Source of the DNA: Candidatus Bathycorpusculum termitum | Lineage (GTDB): Archaea; Thermoproteota; Bathyarchaeia; Bathyarchaeales; Bathycorpusculaceae | DNA: 40,536 nt | Direction of reading: 5' to 3' | NCBI GenBank assembly: GCA_031254875.1 | Contig: JAIRTW010000043.1 | Location: 1 to 40,536 of the forward strand | Shown here: positions 8,312 through 16,952 of the stretch, piece after piece | How the letters are laid out: each line of letters begins with the position of its first letter | Position numbering within the stretch: the stretch's first letter is position 1 | Notes under the pieces: generated by a model | Databases searched by the model: none | Seen by the model: the letters and a program-made list of their open reading frames with translations, nothing else | Told to the model about the DNA's origin: nothing | Position numbers and translations under genes: made by a program

Positions 8312-8488
8312 TTGGAACAGTTAGAAGATTTAGCGCGAAAAGAACGAGCGGAACGAAATTACCGCATCGATATAGGTGCTTATGGTAGTATTTGTATTGA
8401 AGCACCCACCAAAGAAGAATGCTTAGAACTCTTCAAAGAAGTCACCAGCACAAAACGCGAACCCAGAATCAGCGAAGCCATAAGATAG
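8312..8488 (+). CDS. small conserved hypothetical protein, 58 residues
   Basis: Starting at TTG 8312 this encodes 58 residues: a charged helix (MEQLEDLARKERAERNYRID) followed by GAYGSICIEAPTKEECLELF and a basic tail. The charged, low-cysteine composition and the beta-hairpin-like middle suggest a small soluble protein. I prefer TTG over ATG 8282 because GAGAGGGGG lies directly upstream of TTG and a TATA-like element would place the transcript start after the ATG. It ends with TAG, a rare stop in this window. The family is not recognised and function is unknown. Confidence 0.6.
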   Translation: MEQLEDLARKERAERNYRIDIGAYGSICIEAPTKEECLELFKEVTSTKREPRISEAIR

Positions 8489-8598
8489 CTGCCGATTTTT
8501 AGGCACGTTTTGTACTGCCCTAAGCGTCTCTTTGGTGCTCATTTGAGCAACAACACATATTTATCTACTATAATCCACGCATTTTGAATGGTGAAACT

Positions 8599-8718
8599 GT
8601 GCATCACTCTAAGAAATTTTTAGCAGTTGTAGCTTTCGGAGCTGTTTTAACCACCGTTGGACTAGCACTTTTTGTGAAATCAGCAAAAAACGAAAAAAAA
8701 TGCGGTTGTTGGCACTAA
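8599..8718 (+). CDS. 39-residue single-span membrane peptide with C-terminal Cys-Gly-Cys motif
   Basis: GTG 8599 preceded by GGTGA (8590-8594) opens a 39-codon frame ending in TAA. The peptide has a short basic N-terminus (HHSKK), one hydrophobic span of about 20 residues (AVVAFGAVLTTVGLALFV), then a charged, Lys-rich stretch and the terminal CGCWH. The pattern of positive N-terminus, transmembrane helix and metal- or thiol-capable CGC-WH tail is protein-like and unlikely from noise. It lies in the gap between hypE and hypD. Function is unknown; it might be a small membrane regulator or a metal-binding peptide. Confidence 0.5.
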   Translation: MHHSKKFLAVVAFGAVLTTVGLALFVKSAKNEKKCGCWH

Positions 8719-9079
8719 ACTAAACCTGAATTTTTAGTCTATCACATGCGAAGGTGAAAATCATTGTAGGTGAAAACCATTATGATTGAGTTTGGTTGAT
8801 TTTGCTGTCCCCTTTAATTTTTTATTGCATCAAACGGTGAAATTTCTCCAGAATAAATAGCAAAGGCCATGATTGCTGCATCAAACAAACATTTTCTAAC
8901 AAAGATGAGAATTAAACAGAAAAATGGACGGCGTTCGGCAGTTTGGGAAAAATACGTTGAATTATTTATATTACCGGTTATTGTGAGTTTTTTGTACAAA
9001 GTTTCCTCATTTTTCGAATATTTTTGGACACAATTTAATTTTTGGCTGTTTTAGGTCAAACTACCGAGACTGTAAGTAG
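8719..9079. other. spacer before the hypD 3' end
   Basis: About 360 bases with two overlapping opposed open frames of about 61 codons. Neither shows a ribosome-binding site or a recognisable domain, so neither is called. A near-repeat AGGTGAAAATCATTGT / AGGTGAAAACCATTAT occurs at about 8752-8785. Confidence 0.4.
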
Positions 9080-10168
9080 TTAAACATTTACAGCAACATT
9101 TTTTGCCCAAACTCTGCAGGTGCCTTCACTGCTTACCATACAGGCACCAACAGGCGTTGCTGGTGTACAGGATTTGAGGAACAAACCACATTGGCTGGGC
9201 TTGATTTTCCCAACTATAACTTGATGACATTGACAACCTTTGTGTATGTCTCTACCCTGGACGGGTTTGAGGTTGTATTTTTTTCGGGCGTCATATTGGG
9301 CCAAATTGTCTTTAAGCTGAAACGCAGAATTATCCAATCTACCAATGCCCCGCCAATTACCCGATGTAATTGTGAAGGCTCTGCGGACGGCGTCCAGCGC
9401 TTTTTTGTTGCCTTCAGGCTTAACCACACGTGTATACTCGTTTTCTAGTCGGGCGTCGTTTACATTGTGTTGTCTAAGAATCATATAGACTGCCATGAGT
9501 ACATCATTGGGTTCAAACCCTGCTACCACCGTCGGCATCCGATAAACCTTAGTGAATAATTCATAGGGTTTTACTCCGATTATGGCACTAACATGCCCCG
9601 GTGCAATGAAACCATCAATTTGCAAGTCCTCTACGCCTAAAAGTGACTCCATTGCCGGTGGAATCAAACGGTGAGAGACTAGAAAACTAAAATTTTGGGG
9701 CAAATCTCCCAACGCTTCTATCGCTGTAATTGGCGCCGTTGTTTCAAAGCCCACTGCAAAAAAAACGAACTCCTTTTTTGGTTCTTTTTTTGCCATTTCC
9801 GTCGCATCAGAAACTGCGTAGACGACTCGCACGTCGGCGCCGGCGGCTTTAACCTCTATAAGTGAGGATTCGCTTCCCGGCACCCGCAGAACATCGCCAA
9901 AGCAGGTTATAACTTTGCCCTCTTTGGCAAGCTGGACGGCTTCGTCGATTTCAGCGGCGGGAACAATGCAGACGGGGCAACCTGGACCCGCAATAACTTC
10001 CACGTTTGAAGGCAATAGACTGCGCAGACCGAAGTGGGTTATGGTCCATTCATGGGTTCCGCAGACATGGCATATTTTAACCTGCCCCGACTTAGTCGTT
10101 GCATCGCGGATTTTTTGAGCTATATTCTGTGCTGTTTCAGGGTTTCTAAAACGTCGAAACTCAGCCAT
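9080..10168 (-). CDS. hypD: hydrogenase maturation protein HypD
   Basis: HypD is the iron-sulfur scaffold on which, with HypC, the Fe(CN)2CO unit of [NiFe]-hydrogenase is built. The 362-residue protein has all family marks: ICHVCGTHEWTITHFGLRSL with Cys36 and His39, the GPGCPVC loop (Cys64, Cys67), VGFETTAPIT, and the C-terminal [4Fe-4S] cysteines in GCQCHQVIVG, SQCGLF and SSEGTCRVW. The start ATG 10168 is 14 bases after the hypC stop, so the two form one transcript. The gene ends the hypF-hypC-hypD series. Confidence 0.97.
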   Translation of the reverse strand: MAEFRRFRNPETAQNIAQKIRDATTKSGQVKICHVCGTHEWTITHFGLRSLLPSNVEVIAGPGCPVCIVPAAEIDEAVQLAKEGKVITCFGDVLRVPGSESSLIEVKAAGADVRVVYAVSDATEMAKKEPKKEFVFFAVGFETTAPITAIEALGDLPQNFSFLVSHRLIPPAMESLLGVEDLQIDGFIAPGHVSAIIGVKPYELFTKVYRMPTVVAGFEPNDVLMAVYMILRQHNVNDARLENEYTRVVKPEGNKKALDAVRRAFTITSGNWRGIGRLDNSAFQLKDNLAQYDARKKYNLKPVQGRDIHKGCQCHQVIVGKIKPSQCGLFLKSCTPATPVGACMVSSEGTCRVWAKNVAVNV

Positions 10169-10182
10169 TGATTGTGCCCCGT

Positions 10183-10407
10183 TTATTCTCCTGCTGAAGT
10201 TAAGACATTCTTCCAGAGACTAAGTGTCTCTAAGGCTTCTTTTTCTTCAAGCACTTGGATGGCATAGCCTGCATGAACCAACACGTAGTCGCCCAGTTTA
10301 GCCTCCACAAGCGACACGTTCACGTTGCGGAGCACGCCCTGCCCAAAGTCTACTTGGGCTTTTTCTCCCTGCAAAGACATAATTTTCGCGGGAATAGCTA
10401 AACACAT
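10183..10407 (-). CDS. hypC: hydrogenase maturation chaperone HypC
   Basis: HypC carries the iron precursor from HypD to the hydrogenase large subunit. The 74-residue product starts MCLAIPAKIM. After Met removal Cys2 becomes N-terminal, as the mechanism requires, so I place the start at ATG 10407 and not at the in-frame starts upstream. The beta-barrel pattern continues with AQVDFGQGVLRNVNVSLV and GDYVLVHAGYAIQVL, both typical. It lies between hypF (51 bases upstream) and hypD (14 bases downstream). Confidence 0.95.
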   Translation of the reverse strand: MCLAIPAKIMSLQGEKAQVDFGQGVLRNVNVSLVEAKLGDYVLVHAGYAIQVLEEKEALETLSLWKNVLTSAGE

Positions 10408-10457
10408 AAACATCAGATATCTAAAACTGGTTCTTGGCATGATAAAAACAGATTGGT

Positions 10458-12743
10458 TTAATACTCTGAAAATGATGCCGCAACTACCTGCCCAAACGAG
10501 ATTCCTCCATCGCCCGCCGGGATTGTTGTGTGAACATAGAACCGCAACCCCGCATCCTCAATTGCGTTGCTCATGTACTGAACAAGGAGCTGGTTGCATG
10601 CCGCGCCCCCTGTCAAGCCTACATTTTTTGTGCCCTGCGCAGTGGCGTTTTGGATTGCTAACTCCGCTAAACCCTTTGCGATGTATGCATGGGCGGAGTG
10701 TGCTAAATCTGCAATAGCCACCCTCCTGCTCAAACCATCATAAACTGTCCCAATAAGTTTCGTAGTATCAAGAATCCCGTCTCTCACGGCAGGTTTTAAA
10801 CCTAAAACGTCTCTGCCAGCCAACGCCACCGACTCCAACTTCATGGCAGGTTCGCCTTCATAGTTGCGCTCAAAACATACACCTAAAACTGCTGCAACTG
10901 CATCCAACACCCGTCCGCAACTCGTAGTTTCAACCGTGCCTTTGTCTGCTGCGAGTTGGTCGGCTATAAGTTTTGCTTCAATCCTGCCGTGTGGTAGGTG
11001 TCTGCTGTTTTTGGTGAGCCATTCTTCAGCGTTCACCCCTGCTTTTTTAAGCATTCCAGCTGCTATACGCAGAGGGTAACGGCTAGCCAAGTCCCCGCCT
11101 AAAAGTGGCTGTGCCTCCAAGTGGGCAAGCCGCCTAAAGCCTGCGGTGCCATAAACTGTGTATAGAATTTCCCCGCCCCACGCCTCGCCGCCTAAACCGT
11201 AACCGTGGCCGTCACATGTTGCCGCTACGATGTCATCTAAGCCATACTCAGTCATCAACGCTGTTGCGTGGGCATAGTGATGCTGTACCTGCACCAGCGG
11301 TAACCCCTCTGCCTCAGCAATTTCTCTGGCTAGTAGCGTCGTTGTGAATTTGGGATGCAAATCGCAGGCAACTGCTTCGGCGTGAGTGGTTGTGAGACGT
11401 TGCAGGTGGGCAATGGTCTCTTGAAGGAAGTTTTTAGTTTCAATATTTTCTACGTTGCCAATGTGCTGACTGATGTAGGCTCTATCTCCGTTGAGCACAC
11501 AAATAGTATTGTTGAGTTCACCGCCTAAGCCGACCACACAGTGTTTGGCTCTATATTTGAGGCGGATGGGAACTGGGGCATACCCACGACTTCGACGAAG
11601 AAACACTAAGCGGTTGCCATGAACACGCATAACGCTATCGTCACATCGATACGCGATTTCTCGGTTATGAAACAGAAAATAATCAGCTGTTCCACCGAGA
11701 ATTTTGAGGGCTTCATCGTTGTCTTTTACTATGGGCTGGTTGGATGGGTTCGCGCTGGTCATAACAAACGCCGCGTCGTCTACTTGGTCAAAGAGCATAT
11801 GATGCAGAGCTGTGTAGGGTAACATGACACCGATATTATAAAGATTTGGCGCAACCAAAGAAGAGAGATCATAGTCGGCGTTTTTGGAGAGTAAAACTAT
11901 GGGGCGCTGGGGAGACGCAAGCATTTCCCTCTCTTTGGCACAAATTTCGCTAAAGCCCTCTATGGCTTCTAAACTTCTCGCCATAACTGCGAAGGGCTTC
12001 TCACGCCGATGCTTGGTTTCTCTGAGCCTAAGCAGAGGCTCCTCAAACATGGTGGATGTTGCAATGTGAAACCCACCATACCCCTTAATAGCTAAAATTT
12101 TGCCCGCCGAGAGCAACTTACCCGCCTCTCTTACTGGGTCACTGATTTGGACTGGGTCACCTTTGTTGGTTGTGAGACAGGCTTCGGGTCCACAGATCGG
12201 ACATGCTACTGTTTGTGCATGAAACCGTCTGTTTGCTGAATTTTTGTACTCTTGCTGGCAAAAGCTACAGAGGGGAAACTCGCGCATAGTGGTATTTTCA
12301 CGATCATATGGGAGGTGTTCGATGATGGTGAAGCGAGGACCACAGTCGGTGCAGGTTATGAAAAAGTAGTCATGGCGGGGGTCGTTTGGATTACGGAGTT
12401 CGGTTAGGCATTGATTGCAGACGGTGATATCGGGTGGAATGGTTGAGGCGGAGGTTTCGGTTTCTTGGGTGCTCTCAAGAATGGTGAAGTTACTGTACTG
12501 GTTGTTGCCTTGTAGTTCTATTTTTTTGATTCGATCAACCCATGCCAGAGGCGGTTTCTCTGCGGTCATCGCCACAATGAACTGCTCAATGCTCTGGGTG
12601 TTGCCCTCGATTAGCACTTCAACTCCCGCATTGCCCCTGTTACGAACATACCCCGCTAAGCCGTGCTTAACCGCGGTACGATAGATAAAGGGGCGAAAAC
12701 CGACACTTTGAACAATGCCTGATACTGTGAGTTTGATGCGCAA
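10458..12743 (-). CDS. hypF: carbamoyltransferase HypF
   Basis: HypF converts carbamoyl phosphate to a carbamoyl-adenylate and loads it onto the HypE C-terminal Cys. The 761 residues match the usual length. Domains in order are an acylphosphatase domain (about 1-90, VSGIVQSVGFRPFIYR), two zinc fingers (CNQCLTEL, TCTDCGPRF; then CSFCQQEY, ACPICGP), a YrdC-like domain (about 200-380, KGYGGFHI, TSANPSNQPI), and a Kae1-like domain (about 390-761) with the metal-binding HHYAHATALM, CDGHGYGLGG and GLTGGAACNQ. The start is TTG 12743, beginning MRIKLTVSGIVQ; no better in-frame start is present. It is the first gene of hypF-hypC-hypD. Confidence 0.97.
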   Translation of the reverse strand: MRIKLTVSGIVQSVGFRPFIYRTAVKHGLAGYVRNRGNAGVEVLIEGNTQSIEQFIVAMTAEKPPLAWVDRIKKIELQGNNQYSNFTILESTQETETSASTIPPDITVCNQCLTELRNPNDPRHDYFFITCTDCGPRFTIIEHLPYDRENTTMREFPLCSFCQQEYKNSANRRFHAQTVACPICGPEACLTTNKGDPVQISDPVREAGKLLSAGKILAIKGYGGFHIATSTMFEEPLLRLRETKHRREKPFAVMARSLEAIEGFSEICAKEREMLASPQRPIVLLSKNADYDLSSLVAPNLYNIGVMLPYTALHHMLFDQVDDAAFVMTSANPSNQPIVKDNDEALKILGGTADYFLFHNREIAYRCDDSVMRVHGNRLVFLRRSRGYAPVPIRLKYRAKHCVVGLGGELNNTICVLNGDRAYISQHIGNVENIETKNFLQETIAHLQRLTTTHAEAVACDLHPKFTTTLLAREIAEAEGLPLVQVQHHYAHATALMTEYGLDDIVAATCDGHGYGLGGEAWGGEILYTVYGTAGFRRLAHLEAQPLLGGDLASRYPLRIAAGMLKKAGVNAEEWLTKNSRHLPHGRIEAKLIADQLAADKGTVETTSCGRVLDAVAAVLGVCFERNYEGEPAMKLESVALAGRDVLGLKPAVRDGILDTTKLIGTVYDGLSRRVAIADLAHSAHAYIAKGLAELAIQNATAQGTKNVGLTGGAACNQLLVQYMSNAIEDAGLRFYVHTTIPAGDGGISFGQVVAASFSEY

Positions 12744-13384
12744 GGAGCTGGCCTGAACTATTCAAGGTAATGTTTTCTCTTATGCATTTCGCAGAATTCT
12801 TAGTCATATCTTCGGAAATTATTTCCCCTTTTAAAATTATCTTATTATTCATGATTCCATCATCGAAACAACTTCATGTTATCCAAATTAAGAGATATGG
12901 GCAATCAAAAATAGGCGCGGGCTAAACTGGTTTCTAGAAAATAACGTAGCATATAAAATAACTGTAAAATGGATGCTATTTGTGAAAAGTAAGCGTATGT
13001 TGTGTTGCTTATTTTGATTTTTAGTGAGTTTGGTGTATGTATGTGTGTTGCCTATGTTTTTGTTTTTGTTGTTTTAGCAGATAAATTCCCCCATAACAGA
13101 TAGCAACTATGCTCTCTATGATTATCAGGATTGAACCTGGTGAAATAGGTATCAAAGATTTGGCAGGCTGTGAAGAAACCTCCAAAGCATAAAACCATCA
13201 CCACCCCCACATACAAACCCCCTCACAAACAACAGGCGAACCAACACCCCCAACACCCCAACACATATCCCAGAATCCCTGGAAAGAGGCTAAACCTGAG
13301 TTTATTAATACCTGCGAATTAGGGACTATTTGAGGAATATATTAATTTACTGTGTAAACCTGTCGTGGGAATACAGGAAGATGG
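12744..13384. other. spacer between the flavoprotein 3' end and hypF
   Basis: About 640 bases with no supportable gene. It holds a strand-asymmetric C/A-rich tract (13190-13280, listed separately) and an AT-rich stretch near 12900-13080 where a hypF promoter would be expected on the minus strand. No tRNA was recognised. Confidence 0.5.
13190..13280. repeat. C/A-rich, almost G-free tract with four C-runs
   Basis: Within these 90 bases G is nearly absent on the plus strand. Runs of C lie at 13204-13208, 13218-13222, 13247-13251 and 13256-13259. The minus strand, which is the coding strand of both flanking genes, is therefore G/T-rich with four G-runs of 4-5 and could form a G-quadruplex between the flavoprotein stop and hypF. 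Confidence 0.55.
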
Positions 13385-14731
13385 TTAGCGTAGCTTCATC
13401 AGAACCATTTCAGCTGCTAAGACCATCGGCTCCCATGTTTCACACAGTGGTGGTGCATAGGCTGTGTCAGCTTTAGCGAGTTCTCGAACAGTCATACCCT
13501 GCTGGATGGCAAAGGAGAGACAGTTTATGCGCTGGGTGACCTCTTCACCTCCGACGATCTGAGCGCCGATGATGCGTTGTGACTCTTTTTCGACGACAAG
13601 TTTAATTTTTATAGGTTTGGCGCCTGGAAAATAGTTGGCTTTAGTTTTTCCGCTAATTGCCCCGGTGACAACCTCGATGCGGTTGCGTTGTGCGGTTGTC
13701 TCGGTTAAGCCCGTGTTGCCTGCTTCTATATCAAAGAGTTGGGTGACTGCTGAGGCTAAAACGCCGCTAAACAAGCTGTAATCGCCCCCCGCATTTATAC
13801 CCGCAACTCTGCCCTCCCTCACTGCGATGGTGCCCAGTTGTGCACAGGTGGGTCGGTGGGTGATTATGCTTGGTGCTTCTGCACAGTCACCTACGGCATA
13901 GACATCTTTGACTTCGGTTTCCATGCGTCCATTAGTTTTAATTGCATGGGTTTCGCCTATTGGGATACCGGCGTCGATAGCGAGTTGGGTTGATGCACGG
14001 ACGCCAAAAGCGTTGATGAAGAGATCCGCTTTAATGACTTCACCACCCGCTTTGACCGAGCTAACCTTATCTTCACCCAAAAACTCTTCGACAACTTTGT
14101 TTAACAGAATATCCATGCCTTTTTCTTCAAGATGTTGCTGAACCAGTTTCGCCATGTCCGCATCGAGGAACTGGGGCAGAATCTGCGGCAACATCTCTAC
14201 TATAGTAACATTGAGTCCCCGCTCCATTAAACCCGCCCCCAGTTCCAATCCGATGAGTCCAGCGCCCATAATGACGGCGGATTTGGCGCCTGCTTTTATT
14301 GCGTCGTCGATTTTTTCTCCATCTTCAATACTGCGAAGCGACAGAATACCTTGTTTTTCTCTGCCCTTTATCGGCGGTATAAAGGCGTCTGCGCCGGTGG
14401 CAATTACAAGGGCATCATATGGCAGGATTTCGGAGGTGCCTTCTTTGGTTTGGATGGTGATGGTTTTGTCTTTGGTGTTAATGTCAGTGGCTTTAGTTTC
14501 GGTACGCAAATTCAACTTGAACATCTGAAAGAATGCCTGGGAGTAAACCACTAAATCTTTAAAATTGGTGATGCGTCCGCCTATAACAAAGGGTAAACCA
14601 CATCGGCTGTAACCCGCTGTCTTTTCTTGCGTGATAAGTGTGATTTCTGCGGTACGATCTTTTTTACGTGCGGCGGCTGCGGCTTCTACCCCTGAAGCGC
14701 TGGCACCGATGATAAGTATTTGTCGTGCCAT
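13385..14731 (-). CDS. CoA-disulfide reductase / NADH oxidase-like flavoprotein
   Basis: This is a 448-residue FAD- and NAD(P)H-dependent oxidoreductase of the single-cysteine disulfide reductase group (CoA-disulfide reductase, NADH oxidase, NADH-dependent persulfide reductase). The N-terminal FAD site is ILIIGASASGVEAA; the redox Cys44 sits in GYSRCGLPF; the NAD(P)H site is AVIMGAGLIGLELG; the second FAD motif is DVYAVGDCAE. The C-terminal dimerisation domain ends with TAYAPPLCETWEPM, the usual conserved APP region. No rhodanese domain is fused. It lies 15 bases downstream of gcvH on the same strand, so the two are probably co-transcribed. The exact substrate (CoA-S-S-CoA, O2, persulfide) cannot be read from sequence. 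Confidence 0.93.
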   Translation of the reverse strand: MARQILIIGASASGVEAAAAARKKDRTAEITLITQEKTAGYSRCGLPFVIGGRITNFKDLVVYSQAFFQMFKLNLRTETKATDINTKDKTITIQTKEGTSEILPYDALVIATGADAFIPPIKGREKQGILSLRSIEDGEKIDDAIKAGAKSAVIMGAGLIGLELGAGLMERGLNVTIVEMLPQILPQFLDADMAKLVQQHLEEKGMDILLNKVVEEFLGEDKVSSVKAGGEVIKADLFINAFGVRASTQLAIDAGIPIGETHAIKTNGRMETEVKDVYAVGDCAEAPSIITHRPTCAQLGTIAVREGRVAGINAGGDYSLFSGVLASAVTQLFDIEAGNTGLTETTAQRNRIEVVTGAISGKTKANYFPGAKPIKIKLVVEKESQRIIGAQIVGGEEVTQRINCLSFAIQQGMTVRELAKADTAYAPPLCETWEPMVLAAEMVLMKLR

Positions 14732-14746
14732 GGCCTATCGCCTAAG

Positions 14747-15166
14747 TTAATATTTGTTTGTTGTCTGTGCTTTATGCCACTCTACGGCTTTATCGAAATC
14801 CATAAGGTTGGCAAGGTCACCTTGTAGGTTGCTGGGTTTGATGACGAGGAGCCAACCTTTACCGTATGGGTCTTCGTTTAGAGTTTCAGGTTTGGATTGA
14901 ACTTCTTCGTTGGTTTCTTCGATGGTACCGCTGAGGGCTGAAACCAGATCCGAGACGGATTTGACAGATTCAAGGATCCCAAATGGCTCATTTTGTTTGA
15001 CTTGTGTGCCCGCGCCGGGTAGTTCGGCGTAGACGATTTCGCGAAGGGATTTCTGTGCGTAGTCAGTGATACCCATACGGACTTTATCGCCTTCAACTTT
15101 GACCCAAACAAAATCTTTGCTGTAGTAGATGCCTTCTGGCACTTCATACTGTTCAACTTTAACCAT
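14747..15166 (-). CDS. gcvH: glycine cleavage system H protein (lipoyl carrier)
   Basis: The H protein carries aminomethyl-lipoate in glycine cleavage. Counting from ATG 15166 (139 residues), the lipoyl-accepting Lys69 is in GILESVKSVSDLVSALSG, the correct ESVK context. The N-terminus YYSKDFVWVKVEGDKVRMGITDYAQ and the tail EDPYGKGWLLVIKPS are typical. ATG 15166 is preferred over TTG 15196 because AGAAGGT precedes it and the extra ten residues are unlike the family. No P, T or lipoylation gene is in the window. The neighbour downstream is a disulfide-reductase flavoprotein, so a role as a lipoyl redox carrier is possible but unproved. Confidence 0.95.
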   Translation of the reverse strand: MVKVEQYEVPEGIYYSKDFVWVKVEGDKVRMGITDYAQKSLREIVYAELPGAGTQVKQNEPFGILESVKSVSDLVSALSGTIEETNEEVQSKPETLNEDPYGKGWLLVIKPSNLQGDLANLMDFDKAVEWHKAQTTNKY

Positions 15167-15240
15167 TACACTGTAACCTTCTGCTGATGTAACCAAACAG
15201 TAGGAAGCCTATAAAAGGTTTAATGGGAAAAGAAGGGTGA

Positions 15241-16323
15241 TTAGCGTTCGCGTTTTCCAGCGATCCACTCTTCAGTCCATTGTTGTGCTTGGTTGTCAGG
15301 AACCTGTTGAGGCGGATGCTTAAAGGCGTATGCGGACATGCTTAGCAGGGCACCACTGATTTTGCGGTCTAAAGCGATTTTTGCGGCTCGGATGAGGTCG
15401 ATGACGACACCGCCGCTGTTGGGGCTGTCTTCAACTTCGAGTTTGACGCTTATGTTTATGGGGCGATCACCGAATTTGCGCCCTTTGAGGCTGATGTAGC
15501 AGATTTTTTTGTTATCCAAAAACTCGACGAAATCGCTGGGTCCAATACGGGTTGGCAATGCGTATGGTACAAGGCTGGTGACGGCTTCAGTTTTGCTGAT
15601 TCGCTTGGATTTGAGGCGATTTTCTTCAGTCATATTTTGAAAGTCGGTATCTCCGCCGAGGTTTAGCTGGTAGGTTTCGTCTACAATAACACCACGGTCG
15701 AGGCAGAGTCGCACGAGGTTACGGTGGAGTATGGTTGCGCCGACTTGACTTTTAATGTCATCACCTAAAACGGGCAAACCAGCCGTTTCGAATTTTTTGG
15801 GCCATTCGCCTGTGGCATCAGAGCCAATGAATTCAGGCATACAATTAACAAATGCGCATCCTGCATCTATGGCACACTGTGCATAGAAGCGGGTGGCATC
15901 ATGACTCCCCACTGGGAGATAGTTGATCATAACTTCGGCTTTGGTGGCTCTGAGAGTTTGAACGACGCTTTCTTTGGTTGCACTTCCGTCGTAGACATTA
16001 AAGATTTCACGCATGTGCGATGCAACCCCGTCGAGAATGGGTGCAGGTGAAACCTTAACGCCCAAATTGGGTACATCAGAGAATTTTTCACATACGTTGG
16101 GTTTTATCCAGATGGCCTCTGAGAGGTCTTTGCCGATTTTGTCTTTGTTGACTTCAAATGCGGCGACGAAGACTATGTCGCGGATATGGTAACCGCCGAA
16201 GTTGACGTGCATCAAGCCGGGAACGGATTCAGTTTCTTTTGCGTTTTTGTAATACTGTGTTCCCTGAACAAGGGCACAAGCGCTGTTGCCAACGCCGACG
16301 ATTGCTACGCGGATTTGAGGCAT
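15241..16323 (-). CDS. ino1: myo-inositol-3-phosphate (1L-myo-inositol-1-phosphate) synthase
   Basis: The enzyme isomerises glucose-6-phosphate to inositol phosphate in an NAD-dependent reaction. In archaea it feeds archaetidylinositol lipids. The 360-residue protein is of the short archaeal/actinobacterial type. The Rossmann motif VAIVGVGNSACALVQG starts at residue 6. Core motifs are INYLPVGSHDATRFYA, FVNCMPEFIGSD, GLPVLGDDIKSQVGATI-like and YQLNLGGDTDFQNM, which hold catalytic lysine and aspartate residues in the family. The ATG at 16323 is the only plausible start. It lies 74 bases upstream of gcvH and may belong to the same transcript. Confidence 0.95.
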   Translation of the reverse strand: MPQIRVAIVGVGNSACALVQGTQYYKNAKETESVPGLMHVNFGGYHIRDIVFVAAFEVNKDKIGKDLSEAIWIKPNVCEKFSDVPNLGVKVSPAPILDGVASHMREIFNVYDGSATKESVVQTLRATKAEVMINYLPVGSHDATRFYAQCAIDAGCAFVNCMPEFIGSDATGEWPKKFETAGLPVLGDDIKSQVGATILHRNLVRLCLDRGVIVDETYQLNLGGDTDFQNMTEENRLKSKRISKTEAVTSLVPYALPTRIGPSDFVEFLDNKKICYISLKGRKFGDRPINISVKLEVEDSPNSGGVVIDLIRAAKIALDRKISGALLSMSAYAFKHPPQQVPDNQAQQWTEEWIAGKRER

Positions 16324-16557
16324 AAACGGTTACTCCAATGCTTAATTTGTTGTAGGCTTAATGGTTATGTACGCTATAACTTTTTCCCAAAAACCGGTTG
16401 ATGTGCGTATTTTGGTTGTCGGTGAAGTTGCTCTTGACTTGGCTCGTTTATGCTTCCATTACGAAGTTGGTGTATTTTTTTTATATCTAAGAAGATTTTT
16501 TTAGTTTTATCACAAATAAACTAATACAACACAAACGTTACAAAAAAGGGTTGCTCA

Positions 16558-16952
16558 ATGTCAGAAACACAACCGAAAAAGAAGAGAAAGAAACAGAACC
16601 CGCTTAGTCTTATGGAAACTGAATAGGTAACTGAATCGGTTGAAAGTGAACTTTTGCCCGAGTTAGTTGAAACGTTGGATGAGTTAGCGGAAGAGAAAAA
16701 ATATGTTGATATTCAGGTTTGTCCTAAATGTAAAAATCCCTTGATTCGCAGGGTTAGTTCTATGCTCGGCGATATGTCTGGTCACATGGGCTTATTTCGC
16801 CTAACTATGAATGTGGTTGGCGAGATCGGTCAGTGCTTAAAGCAACCAATAAGCCCACAACAATCCGAGACGTTGTAATAATAGCAGAAATAAAAGAAAC
16901 GAGTAGCAAAAGGAAAAAACAAAAAGTTCTTCAGAGAATTAATCAACTTTAA
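16558..16952 (+). pseudogene. decayed zinc-ribbon protein gene with in-frame TAG and a frameshift
   Basis: ATG 16558 starts a Lys-rich N-terminus (SETQPKKKRKKQNPLSLMET) that meets an in-frame TAG at 16624-16626. The same frame continues with an acidic helix (LPELVETLDELAEEKK) and half a zinc ribbon (IQVCPKCKNPLIRRVSS). Around 16790, after GDMSGHMG, sense shifts by two bases into another frame: GLISPNYECGWRDRSVLKAT, then NKPTTIRDVVIIAEI, to TAA at 16950-16952. The second cysteine pair appears shortened to a single ECGW. An intact ancestor would be about 130 residues. A TATA-like TTTATATC lies near 16480. The family is unrecognised, though it has the look of a conserved archaeal zinc ribbon. 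Three lesions favour decay over sequencing error. Confidence 0.75.

Noticed and set aside
8752-8785. Near-repeat AGGTGAAAATCATTGT / AGGTGAAAACCATTAT as a regulatory repeat or CRISPR remnant
   Set aside because: Only two imperfect copies with short spacing; too little to support.
8814-9054. Opposed 61-codon frames between the mini-membrane gene and hypD
   Set aside because: Two overlapping short frames on both strands, neither with start signals or similarity that I recognise.
13112-13192. Short 27-codon frame (MLSMIIRIEPGEIGIKDLAG) near the C/A tract
   Set aside because: Protein-like in look but no ribosome-binding site and no recognised family; could be a fragment.
16624-16626. In-frame TAG as a pyrrolysine codon
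   Set aside because: The same gene also carries a frameshift and a partly missing cysteine pair, so decay is simpler; no pyl genes are in the window.
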